From Bryoerythrophyllum caledonicum (Eukaryota > Streptophyta > Bryopsida > Pottiales > Pottiaceae), in the NCBI GenBank assembly GCA_963971425.1, contig OZ020516.1, positions 35,700,199 through 35,764,198 on the forward strand: DNA of 64,000 bases, in the 5' to 3' direction. How positions within the stretch are numbered: position 1 is the stretch's first letter; each line of letters starts with the position of its first letter. Shown here in pieces: positions 48,677-59,681 of the stretch. The position numbers were made by a program, and so were the translations under genes. Under the pieces are notes generated by a model that saw nothing but the letters and a program-made list of their open reading frames with translations, ran no database searches and was not told where the DNA came from.

Positions 48677-51600
48677 GTGTTGGAGGTGGTGACTTTGAGA
48701 GAGCCTTTGGCGCTAGAGATGCGGATTTCTATGGAGGTATTAGCGTTGCTAGTAGAGATCTCTAGGGAGGCATTAGAGTTGGAGATGCGGATCTCTAGGG
48801 AGGTGTTGGTGCTAGAGGTGCGGATCAAAAGACTAAGACAAGCGACAGGGAAGCACCAAAATGCGAACGTTGCCCCAACGACAGAGACAAGCAATGGAGA
48901 AGGTGCGCATGCAAAGGTTCTCTTATCGTGTGCTCAACAAGATAGCCGTGTTGACAAGGAGAAGCGACACATATACAAGTGGCCATTGAAGGAGGCGGCA
49001 AATAAGATAAGATTCATGCGGGTAGCTGACCAAGCTGCAAGGACGGCAGCCAAGGTAGGAGTGACATTGAACATGTTCTTCCAGCCATCACAAAATCCCT
49101 TGAGTAAAGCAGCACTTTCTTGCAACGTTGTAGAAGAGGCCCCCAAAGTTGAGGTTCAAAAGGTCCTTTGAGGTTGAGGTAGCGGCACGTGCAGTTGAAG
49201 ATACTACAACTGAAGACACAATCCTACTTCTATTAACCCCTCTGCAAAGCAATCCGGTAGTGCAACTTCTCAGCATCCAAGTCAATAGCAAGGAAAACTG
49301 GCCTATATTCCCTACGTCGGTGACATTGAAGCGCAAGAAAATAGGGTCTCTTCTGGAGGGTCGACGTCTGTGGCGCAGGCTCCCGTGGAGGTACTTAAAT
49401 TTTTATTTTTTCTGCTCATGAACTTTTGGTGAATGTGCTTTTGCTTGTCGTGCTCAATGTGCTTGTCATGTTGCTTTGTGCAACTGCATCCCTTGAGTCA
49501 ATGAGTTGCTACATGTGTTTTTTTGTGCATGTAGTCTTGAATGTGCTATTGAGATGCATGAGCAGAGATGGATTGCATGGATTGTCGTTTTTGTGGTTGG
49601 AGTTGGGGCTCATGGTGCTAAAGCTCATGGTGCATGGGCTGCTGAGGGAAAGGGGGCTGAGGTTGCATAATGTTCGTGAAAGGAGGTTATGGACTATCAA
49701 GAGGAGGGATCATGGCCTGCCAAAGGGGTATTATGGGCTGCTGAAGGTGTGGTGGGCTAAGGCTGTGGATGTTGTCCTTGTGTATGGACGTTGTTAGGCC
49801 ATTACGTAAAGGTTGCAACTTTGTGATTTTCTAATTTCTTGTTTTCTATTGGGTTGCAGGTGCATTTAGAGGACAGACTCAATTCCAACAACTCTGGTTT
49901 CAAAAAACCCCTAAGCACACAAGAACAACATCCGAGTCATGACAAGAACCGTCGCTACCATTGTGAATGGTCGACAAGGTTCCCGTGGGCTGAAGGTGTG
50001 GTGGAGGGCGGTGTATATTTGGTGAGGTGTATAATATGATCCACAATTGATGGTCGATCAGAGCTCCTAGTGGCAAATACGGATATCTTAATCAAGCATG
50101 AGGGGCACCACAAGGTAGGTTGGATTTTTATTTTTTTTCTGTACTTTATTTTAATAAACATATCTGTCATACTCTTGGTTGTCCTCTACGTAGGCTAAGA
50201 AGGACAAGTTGTCCAAGGGCATGAAGAGGGGCGACTCAGTCATTGCAAAGGAGTATTGTCACCAGGAGAATTTGCTTTTGTTTCCAAAGTTGCAACCCAC
50301 AACCATCTTGCAATAAGTCAATTACATGAAATCAATGATGGGGCATAAGAAAATCATCCAATTTGCGAGCGTTTTCCAAGTTCTCCAAAATGGGAGGCTG
50401 ATGTTGGAGTACGAGTAGCGTGAGGCTTTGTACACATTCATGGAGTTCCCCAACATACCCATGATGCACGTGACGGATTCGTCTTGTTGGTGCATGGCAG
50501 AGGCCATGTACAATGTGATGAATTAGCCAAATTTATATTTTTGGTATATGTTGAACATTGAAGTGCTTGAATGTGGCTGCGATACTTGTCTACATTTTTT
50601 TTCCACGAACGTCGCTTTTCGTGGACCATCCATCTCAAAGACCATATGACAGCCAAGGTAAAGGCGGCTAATTTTGTCGCTCTTAGTTGCGACGAAGTGA
50701 CGGCCATTGACACCATGTCCAGGATCTCTATCCACGCCTACGTGATGGACAACTAGCAGCGCGTGCCTTTGTTGTTGAAGGTGCACAAGGTCATTGATGG
50801 CTCCAAGGCGGACGACCTCGCAATTGTACTCATTGCAGTGTTGATGGAGCGTGGTGGTTTACAAAACATAGACATCCAGAGGCACTTGGTAAGCTTTGGG
50901 GCTGATGGTGCCGTGGTTTTCCAAGGAATGATCAATGGAGTCTTTACCCAGATTTGTGGTACACATGCTCCCTTTGCACAGAGCGTCCACTGCTTTGCTC
51001 ATAGGTGCAATCTTGCTTTCAAGACATTGAGTCAAACAAAGATAGTGGAGGCACTAGAGAAGCTGCTTGCCGCAACCTACCACTACTTCCACAAGAGCCG
51101 ACTCAGGATTCAAGAGTTCAAGGATTTGGCCGACGCTATGGAGTGCTGTGGATTGAAATTGCTCAAGAATGTCCAAACTAGGTAGATAAGCCTGATGGAT
51201 CTTCTACGGCAGTTAGTTTCTCAATATCGAGTGGTTTTGGCCAAGATGAACTATTCAATGGAGGAAGAAGCAATTGCATAGGCAAGTCTACTTCCTTCTT
51301 TCTTTCTTTTTTTGCTTTGCTTTTTTTATAAAATGGTCTTTTGATTGCTACATTTTTACGTGTTTGCAAGCTTATTTTGGAAACATGGTAGATCCTAGTG
51401 TCCTTTTGGGGATGGTTGCTATGATCCCCATACTTCAACATATTCATGCGGTGGGATGTCGACCTCAACACACAACAAGATCGGTTATTGTGAAAGTTTT
51501 TCCATATAGAGGTACTTGCTCTCTACAAGAAGTGTAAGATTGATAGGGTTGCTTTTTCAACTATTGTTGTTGACATCAAATGCCAATGCAAAGGTATCCT

Positions 51601-52270
51601 AGGTCTCTTCTATACTTTTTGAAATATTATATTTTCCTTTTTCATGACTTCTAAACTAACTTGTGCGTTGTATGTGATGTGTGTAGGTGCTGTAATCCAC
51701 TTAAGTAACAAACTTTGTCGTCTCTTCCGTGGACACATAGGTATAGTTTACCCGTAGTATTAGGCACAAGAAGACTGCTTGAAGACCTTTTTGGTCCACT
51801 TGGAGGTGATTAAGCGGCACCTCTGTGAGACGAAGGAAGTGAAGATAGAAGGGGCCCGTGGTAAAAAGATTGTCGTGCCGGCATTGCTCACTGGTTACAA
51901 CCTAGACGCGGAGCAATCTTTGTTCAAGCTCTTTATCAGCAATAACTTTAGGCGTGCCTGCGAGGCCCCCTTTGATGTGAATCTATTAACAAGGATATGG
52001 CGTGTGGCCCAAGCAAACGGCCTACTCGCAAGCTGCTTTCCAACGTACATGAAACTGGCAGAGATTGTTGTTGTTATGGTGTTTGGATTGGTCGAAGACG
52101 AGCGCACTTTCACCTCCCACCTCTCTTAAGTCCAGGCTCCGCGCTTCGCTTGACTCCCATCTTGGGATAGTCGTGGGCATGTTTTTACAAAAAATGTATG
52201 ACCTCCACAACTTCCCTTACAATGAGGCATTTGAGTTGTGGTATAGGACCCCAGATAGGAGTCGTTATGG
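48677..52270 (+). mobile_element. hAT-like transposon with BED-like zinc finger (copy 2), decayed
   Basis: Blocks in order: an N-terminal region with AAKVGVTLNMFFQPS (49.0 kb) and SSGGSTSVAQAPVE ending at a donor near 49391; a zinc-finger block near 49.96-50.1 kb (FPWAEGVVEGGVYLVRCIIC, then a HxxH: IKHEGHHK); a transposase-like RNase H block at 50571-51185 (ANFVALSCDEVTAID, VSFGADGAVVFQG, VHCFAHRCNLAFKTLS) interrupted by TAG at 50754-50756; DPSVLLGMVAMIPILQHI near 51.4 kb; and a C-terminal dimerisation-like block at 51779-52130 (LAEIVVVMVFGLVEDERTF). The order zinc finger, CDE/DGA acidic sites, HRCNLA, and EDERTF is that of zinc-finger hAT-type transposases. Frame breaks in most blocks show that it is inactive. 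A homologous N-terminal part lies at 1-540. Confidence 0.75.
48712..48830 (+). repeat. Short tandem repeat in the 5' coding block of the hAT-like copy
   Basis: The unit GAGATGCGGATCTCTAGGGA, with variants, recurs about four times. It gives an alternating Glu/Leu/Ile-rich repeat in translation. Confidence 0.7.
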
Positions 52271-53300
52271 CAGGAAAGACTAGATTGTTTTTGTATGGCG
52301 TTTTGTTGCCTATTTTGCTATGGCGGTTTGTTGCCTATGTTTCTCTTATTTGTCGCTTTGTAGCCAAAATGTCCTCCTTTCAATTTTTTGCCTTTGTAGC
52401 CAGATTGAGGCCAAATTTTCAACATTATTGCCTCTTTACAGTTGTACAAAATCTAGCCAGTGCCTACTTGCATTTTTTTTATACACTTTAATAGCCAAAA
52501 CATTCTCTCATATTTTAAACAAAATGGCCGTTGAATTCATTATCTTTTTCCTAAACCGGTGCCCACTTGCTTCCATTTCACTCTCTCAGTAGCCACATGT
52601 TTTCTACCTCACAGCTCCCTCAAAAGCCAAACTTGCTTGCGCTTCCTTTCCATAGCAGCCACTATGGCTATCCAATCAAAACAAAAAAACGTTAGTGTAG
52701 GTGTGGGTGGGGCAATTGCGGTGTGTACATTGTTGATGTTGAGATTTTTTGCAATTAGTGTGAGTTGAGCGAGGTGATCTAGTGTGCCAATTTCTCGATA
52801 TTGATAATGTATACATAGGACACGTAGGGTTGATGGCTCAAATTTGGGTTTTTGTATTTCCAGTGGAATAGTAGGTTCCATGTATGTCACTGAGTCCGCT
52901 TCGAATAATACGTGGGCACTCGCCTGCAAGTATTAATGTTATGATCGTGCCCGGCCCATCTCACATTACTCCACTTGGAAATCGTAGCCTTCAACTATAT
53001 TTTTTAGGTGGTTGATTGCCTGATCTTTGGATGGAGCTCCATACTTGCACACTAACGTCATATTGCACCTGATCTTTACTACCTTGGTTTAGTGTTTGTA
53101 TTCATTAATATTATTAACTTGGATTATTTTGAAATCCAATGTGGTAATTGTACCACTGTGCTACTCAAATGTATTTGTGGAACAACTCTAGTAATCGATT
53201 GTTCTACACTTTGTCTAAAGCTATAATTTTCTTTTTCACATTTTGAGCTAGAGCTTAGCGTAGTTTCAGGATATTTTGGTAGATTTTTAGAACTTCCACA
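52271..53300. other. Interval after the hAT-like element
   Basis: AT-rich and repetitive, with several TTTGTTGCCT/TTTGTAGCC words at 52.3-52.4 kb. No domain recognised; part may be the 3' terminal region of the element. Confidence 0.4.
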
Positions 53301-53303
53301 CAA

Positions 53304-54748
53304 TGGAAAGTGAGAGTGAGCCAGAAGCCCAACAGTAGCCACCGATGACCAGCGAGCAGAGGAAGAGGGAGGAAGACAAGAATAGATTGAGGCACAACAA
53401 TTCTACAAGAAGCAAATGCACGTATTCAACAATCCAACAAAAATCGCATTCTAGGGTTGGAAAGATGAGCTATTACGGTGGTCTCTCCTCACTTGCAAAG
53501 ATTACATCGAGTGGTGCCACTTGACAAAATTAATTGCTCTACATCGCCATTTGATAAATTGTCGCATCAACAAGGCAAATTTTAAGTATTACCCCAACAA
53601 AGAGTTCCGAACTCGTGCCCTCCAAGCGCACCAATACTTATACAAGCTTGAATTCATGTCGCGCAATGATAGTCCCGTCTATCTTGTCCGCATGGTATAT
53701 GCTGAGGTCCTTCTCAAAAATGAGTGGATTGGAAGACTGTGTAGAAAACTCCGAAATGCCGAAGGTATGGATGCAAATGGATATGCCTAGAGAGCAGCAT
53801 CCAATGTTTTCGTTTGCGGCACTAGGTCCACAGAAAGCGGATGGCCCAAAAGATGTACTGCCAATAGAGTCAGATTCATCATCTGATTTGGACTTAGATA
53901 GAAAGCGAGATTGGTGTCCATCGATGACTCCAGTGGCGTGTGCTTCACGAAAAAAGCGGCAACGAGTAAAGCTCCAGAAAGCAAATGTTGCCTTGGTTCA
54001 AGCAGGTGGCGACGAAGAATTGGCAGGTGTCAATCATGCTAGTGGCAATGATGAACCCATAGCCCGCCTTGGGGATGTTAGAGTTGAAGAACAGATCCAT
54101 ATTATGGACGAAATGCCAATGTTGGATGTTCTAGTCATCCCTTCAAACTTGGGGCATCAAGCATTAGGGTCTGGAAGTAATGCCATGGATGCTCACCAAG
54201 AACTGTTGGACAATATGCTCTTGAAGGACAAGACAATTGAACGTCTCCAAGAAGAGATTTGTAACCTCAAGCTAGAATCCAGTGAAAAGAAGAACGAGAC
54301 GATTGAAAAACCCAACAAAGAAATTCTAGACCTCAAGCTGGAATCTAGACAAAACAATGACATTATCACCAAGCAAGCAGCCGTGATAGAAGAGCTTCAT
54401 CATCATGATCGCCACACTTTTCCTGAGCAAAACTTTGAAGGAGCTGCAGGTGTTCGTGGCCATGCTCACATTGTTGCGATCCAGACAAGTCTTGGCGGTG
54501 ATGCTCAAAGTCTAAATAACTTGTTTATTGACAATCTTGTTGGCAACATTACTAGCTGCATGTTAGATACCACCCTGAGACCACATCGTGATTGCATCGC
54601 CAACCGTCCATCTGTGTTTCTACCACCTGTGAATGTAACAGCGCAACCTTTTGTAGATCCCATTAGCACTGAGGATTCTTTGTCATTTTCCTTGTTGAAT
54701 CCAAGCGTGGAGCAAATACAGCTTTGCACTACAAACAAAATCCTTTGA
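53304..54748 (+). CDS. Hypothetical protein, coiled-coil, probably element-associated and broken
   Basis: Two frames look coding. From about 53521 to 53790 one gives a basic N-terminal block (HRHLINCRINKANFKYYPNK, SRNDSPVYLVRMVYAEV). From about 53750 to 54748 an overlapping frame continues with an acidic, Ser/Asp-rich stretch (LPIESDSSSDLDLDRKRD), a helical coiled coil (LKDKTIERLQEEICNLKLES, with a diverged duplicate EILDLKLESRQNNDII) and a C-terminal tail. Either an intron or a frame shift joins them near 53.77 kb; the region before 53521 has stops. I do not recognise the family. Its position between two decayed transposons suggests that it belongs to one of them. Confidence 0.45.
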
Positions 54749-54764
54749 AAAATGATTGTATCAT

Positions 54765-54850
54765 TGAGCGAGGAGCGAAGCTAGTATGTGAGCGGGGAGC
54801 AAGGAGCAGGGAGTAGGGAGCGGGGAAAATGGGAGCAGAGAGCAAGAACT
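54765..54850. repeat. Purine-rich GGGAGC-type simple repeat
   Basis: Irregular repetition of GGGAGC/GGAGCA words over about 85 bp, after the hypothetical frame. Confidence 0.8.
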
Positions 54851-55258
54851 TGCAAAAATCTCTCTTGAGATTTTTAAAATTCGGTTGTTAAAATATAAAA
54901 ATCATGTAACTACTATTTCTTTAAAAATTAGCAAAAAGATGCCTATGACCGTGTACCACAAGGGGTCCTAAACCGCGAATAAAATATGGATTTGCACATT
55001 TAGAGACGTTGAATCTGGTTTGAAAAAATTCAAAATTTCAAAAGTTTAAGGGGATTGGAATTTATTATTCACTACCTTATTTTTTTACTCAATTGGTGAA
55101 AAGATAAAATTATAAACTTGAAAAAATAAGCTACGGAAGATTTCAAAAACTTGGTAGTGGCCCTTTTCGTCGCACTCCATATTCAAATATAACTCAACGA
55201 ACTTAATACCCAATTTCAAACCCTACAATATAAAGGAAACTACAAATTACTTTCTACA
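54851..55258. other. AT-rich interval without genes
   Basis: Separates two oppositely oriented coding remnants. Nothing recognised. Confidence 0.5.
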
Positions 55259-56727
55259 TCATGGTGATACGTGGCATAAAACCCCAGTTTCTAGAACATG
55301 CTTCACTTCATTGAAGCTAAAGCTCGGGGCATGGATAAACACATCTACTGTGGAATCCAAACTACAGATAATAGTAAAGATGTAGTAAAGATGCTTGCAT
55401 TGGGTCCATTGTCCTCGTTTCCCTAAGGACTTTGTCAACATCTCTTTGAAGTATGGACATGAACAATCTGGAAATGAACCTATAGTGATCAGGTACTGTT
55501 GAGAATTGGGAAGTATACCAGATTCTAGAGTAACGATACATTCAAATCCTGGATGAGGTACCATGGTCACTTGATGAATGCGACACCTGAGGGTGACAGC
55601 TGATGCACAGTTGTTGAGATGTTTTGTTGTAGGAGCCCTCATATTCCTGTGAATATTCTTTCCAGATCTGATCTTAGGATATTCATCAGGGGAATCCATA
55701 GTGGGATGAAAATTCATATCAGGGGTAGGACCTTGACTACCAAAAAGTCATCTTGGAGACATCGCCATACGTTGAGGTAGTTGAAAATCTGCATTCTCGA
55801 GTGCCAAAATTTCTTTCTTCGAAAGATTAGTTCCAATTTTAACTGGCCAGACACTTAGAACATCAGGTTTCGAGAGGACCCACTTGCGTTTGGTGCCCTT
55901 CACACAACGCTTGATGTCGTCATTGCAGAAGAAGAATTGCATGCGCTCCACCTTGTTCTTCTTATAATTGTCCATCATTCCAACATAGGTAGGAGTAGCA
56001 GTGCTTTTGTTGTCTTGCACGATTCTTGCAATACACTTCCTCTTGGTAACTACCAGTAATGCAAAACATGCTTTTGCAGAAGTCTTTGGCAATCTTGCAA
56101 TGTGCCATTGCGACTTATTGCATACAGTCTCCTGAGCGGCAGTAATATGGCTTAAAAGAGATCTCAATGGAGATTGAATCACCTCTGTTGCGATGGGAAC
56201 GGTTTCTTCTTCAGGTACGGTAGAAAGAAACTCCTCGTGAACATTACTCATACTAGGTGCACCCGTACGAGCTCTGGATGTTCTGGTATTGATTCTTGGA
56301 TAGGAATAGTTTACCTTGTCAAGCCGATGGGACTCATGCTCGTCACCTAAAGGCATGTCGGGCTTGCGTTTCTGACTACCAAATACTTCTTCTCCTTCCA
56401 TGTGGAGATGACGAGTGCAAAATTCATCAGCTCCAGGCATTTTTGCTATAGCGTCGTTGAGAACCTTGGGGTTTCCAGAGCGAGAGACAGAGCGTTGGAC
56501 AACCCTTAATAGCAACTCCTCCTTTCCAGGCCCATTGCCTCCACGTTCCCCTTTAAGAAACTGATAATACTTCACCACTTGCATAAATGCCCTAACAAAG
56601 TCATCCACAGTGGCCACATACAAGTCATTACCTCGATTTTTGGACTGCTGGAGCCATTTGTTGTAGACTGTCTCTGCAAGATTGCATGAGGGCATCTCGG
56701 CAAGCTCAGCCTCATTAAGATTCTACA
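55259..56727 (-). pseudogene. SWIM zinc-finger protein of Mutator-like transposase type, with in-frame TGA
   Basis: The minus-strand exon starts after an acceptor (GTGTAG) at about 56727 and reads LNEAELAEMPSCNLAETVYN, then a block of about 330 residues. A TGA at 55750-55748 breaks the frame; the same frame continues to 55259 with GSFPDCSCPYFKEM and QWTQCKHLYYIF. The C-x-C ... C-x-H pattern is a SWIM zinc finger, and the context SCNLAETVYNKW plus a C-terminal SWIM finger is that of Mutator-like (MULE) transposases and their domesticated relatives. No catalytic DDE domain was found upstream, so this is a C-terminal fragment or a lone derived gene. The TGA could be removed by an unseen intron, but no good splice pair was found. 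Confidence 0.7.
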
Positions 56728-57114
56728 CACACGCCATGGAATGAAGGAACAAAGGTGTTATTAACCAATAACATGAAAATTGATGAGCACGAATATTTGG
56801 GCACAAAAATGAATGGTTTCATAAAACATGTTTACGGCTTTCGCTTACCAATTGCATAAAGCCACCCCACTGGCGATTGAACTAGGATAGAACTCGTTTA
56901 CTATATAGAGTGTATTGTTGGTCGAATTCCATTTATGATGACTGCTAAAGCACGTTGAATACATAGAGATGAGAATTGAACGAACAGTTACACAGTAGTA
57001 CAGATTCATCATCCCTATCGGTAGTCTCCATAAAAGGACCAGCAGTTGTGGTGTTTCAATGGAGAGTGATGAGATGGTGATTGTGATCATGTTGATAGGT
57101 GTCTAAGTAGGTGA
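56728..57114. other. Short interval upstream of the SWIM protein exon
   Basis: May contain an intron and upstream exon of the minus-strand SWIM gene. A minus-strand open frame at 57090-56845 has no recognisable motif. Confidence 0.35.
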
Positions 57115-58100
57115 TTGAAAATATATGTACTCAGAGGGGTTCGGTATTCTCTAGTTCAAATGCTTAATGGGCAGTTTAGGTCGCCATCAGCACCAGGTAG
57201 AAGAGGAAGAAGGAAGACTGGATTCAGATTCTCCAGTAGAAAGACCATAACCAGATATAGATTGCAAAAAGAGCTGAAGTTGAGGGAATGTCAGGGAGTT
57301 GGAGAATGTTCAAAGGGGTCAAGCACAAGTGAAGGAAGTAAAAGGATTGAAGAGAGCAATGGAGATGGCGGTGGAGCTTCTGAAACCATTATATCAAATT
57401 TGATGTCTACGGTGAAGGAGTTGAGATTTGAATCAAGTGCATCGGAAGAAAGTCTCGGATCCCAACATATCGCACTGGCTGAGGTAGGTTTTGTCGATTG
57501 CCTTGTGCTTTTGGAATTATTTCATTGTTTAATGAGAATTATACTGTACAAATCTATTGATTTGCATTGGTGCACCATTTTGCGAAATGGACTTCAATTT
57601 AGAGAATTGAAGAAGTAACAACACTATAAACATTGAATCATAAGAAGCTGAATATGTTCATTCCATTTTGCAACTAGATTACAAGAAACTGAGAGGGTGG
57701 ACTTACTGAATATGGAGGCTTGCAATAAATATACTAGATAATACTAGATAGTACAATATCTTTAACGCACATTTAGTGATTGAATTATGTCCTATAATTT
57801 GTCCATTGTCCTCATACATCAACTGCTCCAGTGACCAAGAAAATTAAGTAAATTTAACTAAACTGCGAATAACACCATAGTTCCATGGTCGAGTATAATA
57901 ATTTTGATTCCATAAATAATTTATGAATCATCAAAATAACTTATTATTAGCTAATCACCAGAATGGACTTCTCAAAATTTGGACGGGAAGTCGAATATTC
58001 GGTACTGCAGGATCTAAAAGAATACTATTCGTTATTACTGCGGGTTAATGAGGATGCATCTCAGTTGAAAGTTTGCCATGCACCAATCTTCAAAATGACA
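57115..58100 (+). CDS. Hypothetical protein, possibly two exons
   Basis: A first block to about 57483 (RSPSAPGRRGRRKTGFRFSS, then an acidic Ser/Gly-rich stretch and MSTVKELRFESSASEESL) ends at a donor-like GAG|GTAGGT. A second block at 57961-58100 (DFSKFGREVEYSVLQDLKEY, CHAPIFKMT) begins after CCAG and ends at CAG|GTAACA, so two exons of one gene are plausible. Basic then acidic composition suggests a nuclear protein, but no family was recognised and the 3' end is not defined. Confidence 0.35.
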
Positions 58101-58738
58101 GGTAACAAAATTGGACCGTACTTGAGGGCCTACAAATTCTGTATCATCCGTATCTGCTGAATGAAGTCCGAACACTGAACTGAATGGTCGTCTTCCTTTC
58201 GAGCCGGAAACCCTTGGCCAGGCTAAATGCTCTTTCCCTTACTCAACTCGAGCGACGAAACCCCGAATATCGCTTACTTTTAATCTAATCTTGAGCGTGG
58301 AGATCCCAGAGGTCACAAGCATCTTCATCTCTTCTTTTGTTTTTGCATCAGGTGGTCTTATGGTCGTTCAGCTTCCATGTAGGGTTTGATCATGGCTTTG
58401 CTGACGAAATGAACTGTGATCTATGTGATTCTCAACAGAATGAGGCTCATGCACGGTTGGATTGGTGGGGATGCAGGAGTGTGGTCACAGTAAACGCGGC
58501 GACTGTGCAGCGGCGCAAATTGACTGCCGCTAGGACTTTGCAAACAGGAGCGGCGGTTTCCGCAAGGTACATCATCTCACAAACATTGAACAGCATGTTG
58601 TATTCAAGCCTCACAATTCAGATGCTAGGGTTTGATCGGGCTAAGTTTTTTGATAACTGAATATTGCTTTAAGGCACGTGCTATCACTCGGGAGCCGCCC
58701 GGCGTGAATGGGTCGTCGATTAGGTTGATTTCTTGACA
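58101..58738. other. Interval without recognised gene
   Basis: Contains a few short open frames on the plus strand (for example 58337-58660) without domain signals. It ends at the first copy of the 16-bp palindrome. Confidence 0.4.
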
Positions 58739-58753
58739 GCGTCGGTGCCGACG

Positions 58754-59363
58754 TTTTTCGATCGTGAAGTCTCGTGAGTGTGGATTTGAGAGTTGGGATT
58801 CGTGAGTGTCGCCGACTGAATGTGCGCAGTAGGAGTTCGGATTCGTGAGTGTGGATTCCTGCGTCGTGAAGTCTCGTGAGTGTGGATTCGTGAGTGTCGC
58901 CGACTTCACAAAAATTGGTTGTTTTTATGTGGTCGCCGACTGGTTGTTTTCTATGAAGATAATCGCGTGGTATATCCAACGTATTCCAGAAGTTGACCGG
59001 GAGAGTGAGTGTTTTTCGGGGAGTGACGATGGGGACAGTTGAGTGTTTTCTTCGGGTTGGGCTGGGTCCCCCCGATCACACCGGGCAGCACTCTCGCGAC
59101 CGCATTCAGGCACGTCTCAGAGTTGCCTCTCGTCGCGTCGATCTCCTCATCCTCGCTAAATCTCTGCACACAGAGTCGTGGTGAGCGCGCATTCAATGAC
59201 GAAAACGGGAAGAGATTTTCACAAGAGACTTTCAGATACGATCACAGCGGGTGGTGGGGGACCATATGACAGTGATGAGTCCTCGGGGTGAGTGTGTTGA
59301 TGCTGCTACCAAAGGCATGGAAGGAGTGAAGGAATGGGGGGACGTTCTTTGGAAAGGAATAGC
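58754..59363 (+). other. Putative 5' external transcribed spacer segment of rDNA
   Basis: GC-rich DNA lying directly upstream of the 18S start with subrepeats, unlike the AT-rich surroundings. Its identity as spacer is inferred from position next to the 18S fragment; spacers diverge too fast to recognise from sequence alone. Confidence 0.5.
58763..58905. repeat. Imperfect tandem repeat in the rDNA-spacer-like segment
   Basis: CGTGAAGTCTCGTGAGTGTG occurs at 58763 and 58865; GATTCGTGAGTGTCGCCGAC occurs at 58797 and 58885. GTGAGTGTGG words recur between them. Subrepeats of this kind are common in rDNA external transcribed spacers. Confidence 0.8.
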
Positions 59364-59681
59364 TACCTGGTTGATCCTGCCAGTAGTCATATGCTAGTCT
59401 CAACGATTAAGCCATGCACGTGTATGTATAAACTCTTTGGTACTGTGAAACTGCGAATGGCTCATTAAATCAGTTATAGTTGCTTTGATGGTACGTTGCT
59501 ACTCGGATAACCGTAGAAATTCTGGAGCTAGTACGTGCACAAACTCCCGACTCGGCTCGCCAGGAAGGGACGTTTTTTTTAGATAAAAGGCCGATGCGGG
59601 CTTGCCACATATTGCGGTGAATCATAATAACTTGTCGAATGGCACGGCCTTTTGCGCTGGCGATGATTCATTCAAATTTCT
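59364..59681 (+). pseudogene. 5' fragment of 18S rRNA gene, diverged, with upstream spacer-like sequence
   Basis: Begins with the universal 18S start TACCTGGTTGATCCTGCCAG and contains AACTGCGAATGGCTCATTAA, ATCAGTTATAGTT, ACTCGGATAACCGTAG and AGATAAAAGG, then CATTCAAATTTCT, where it stops abruptly. This covers about the first 320 nt. Many substitutions and small indels relative to the conserved sequence (for example TACGTGCACAAACTCCCG, a poly-T expansion) show that it is a pseudogene. The TATAAACTCTTTGGTACTGT stretch resembles bryophyte 18S as I recall it. The 600 bp upstream (GC-rich, with subrepeats) fit a 5' external transcribed spacer. Confidence 0.88.
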
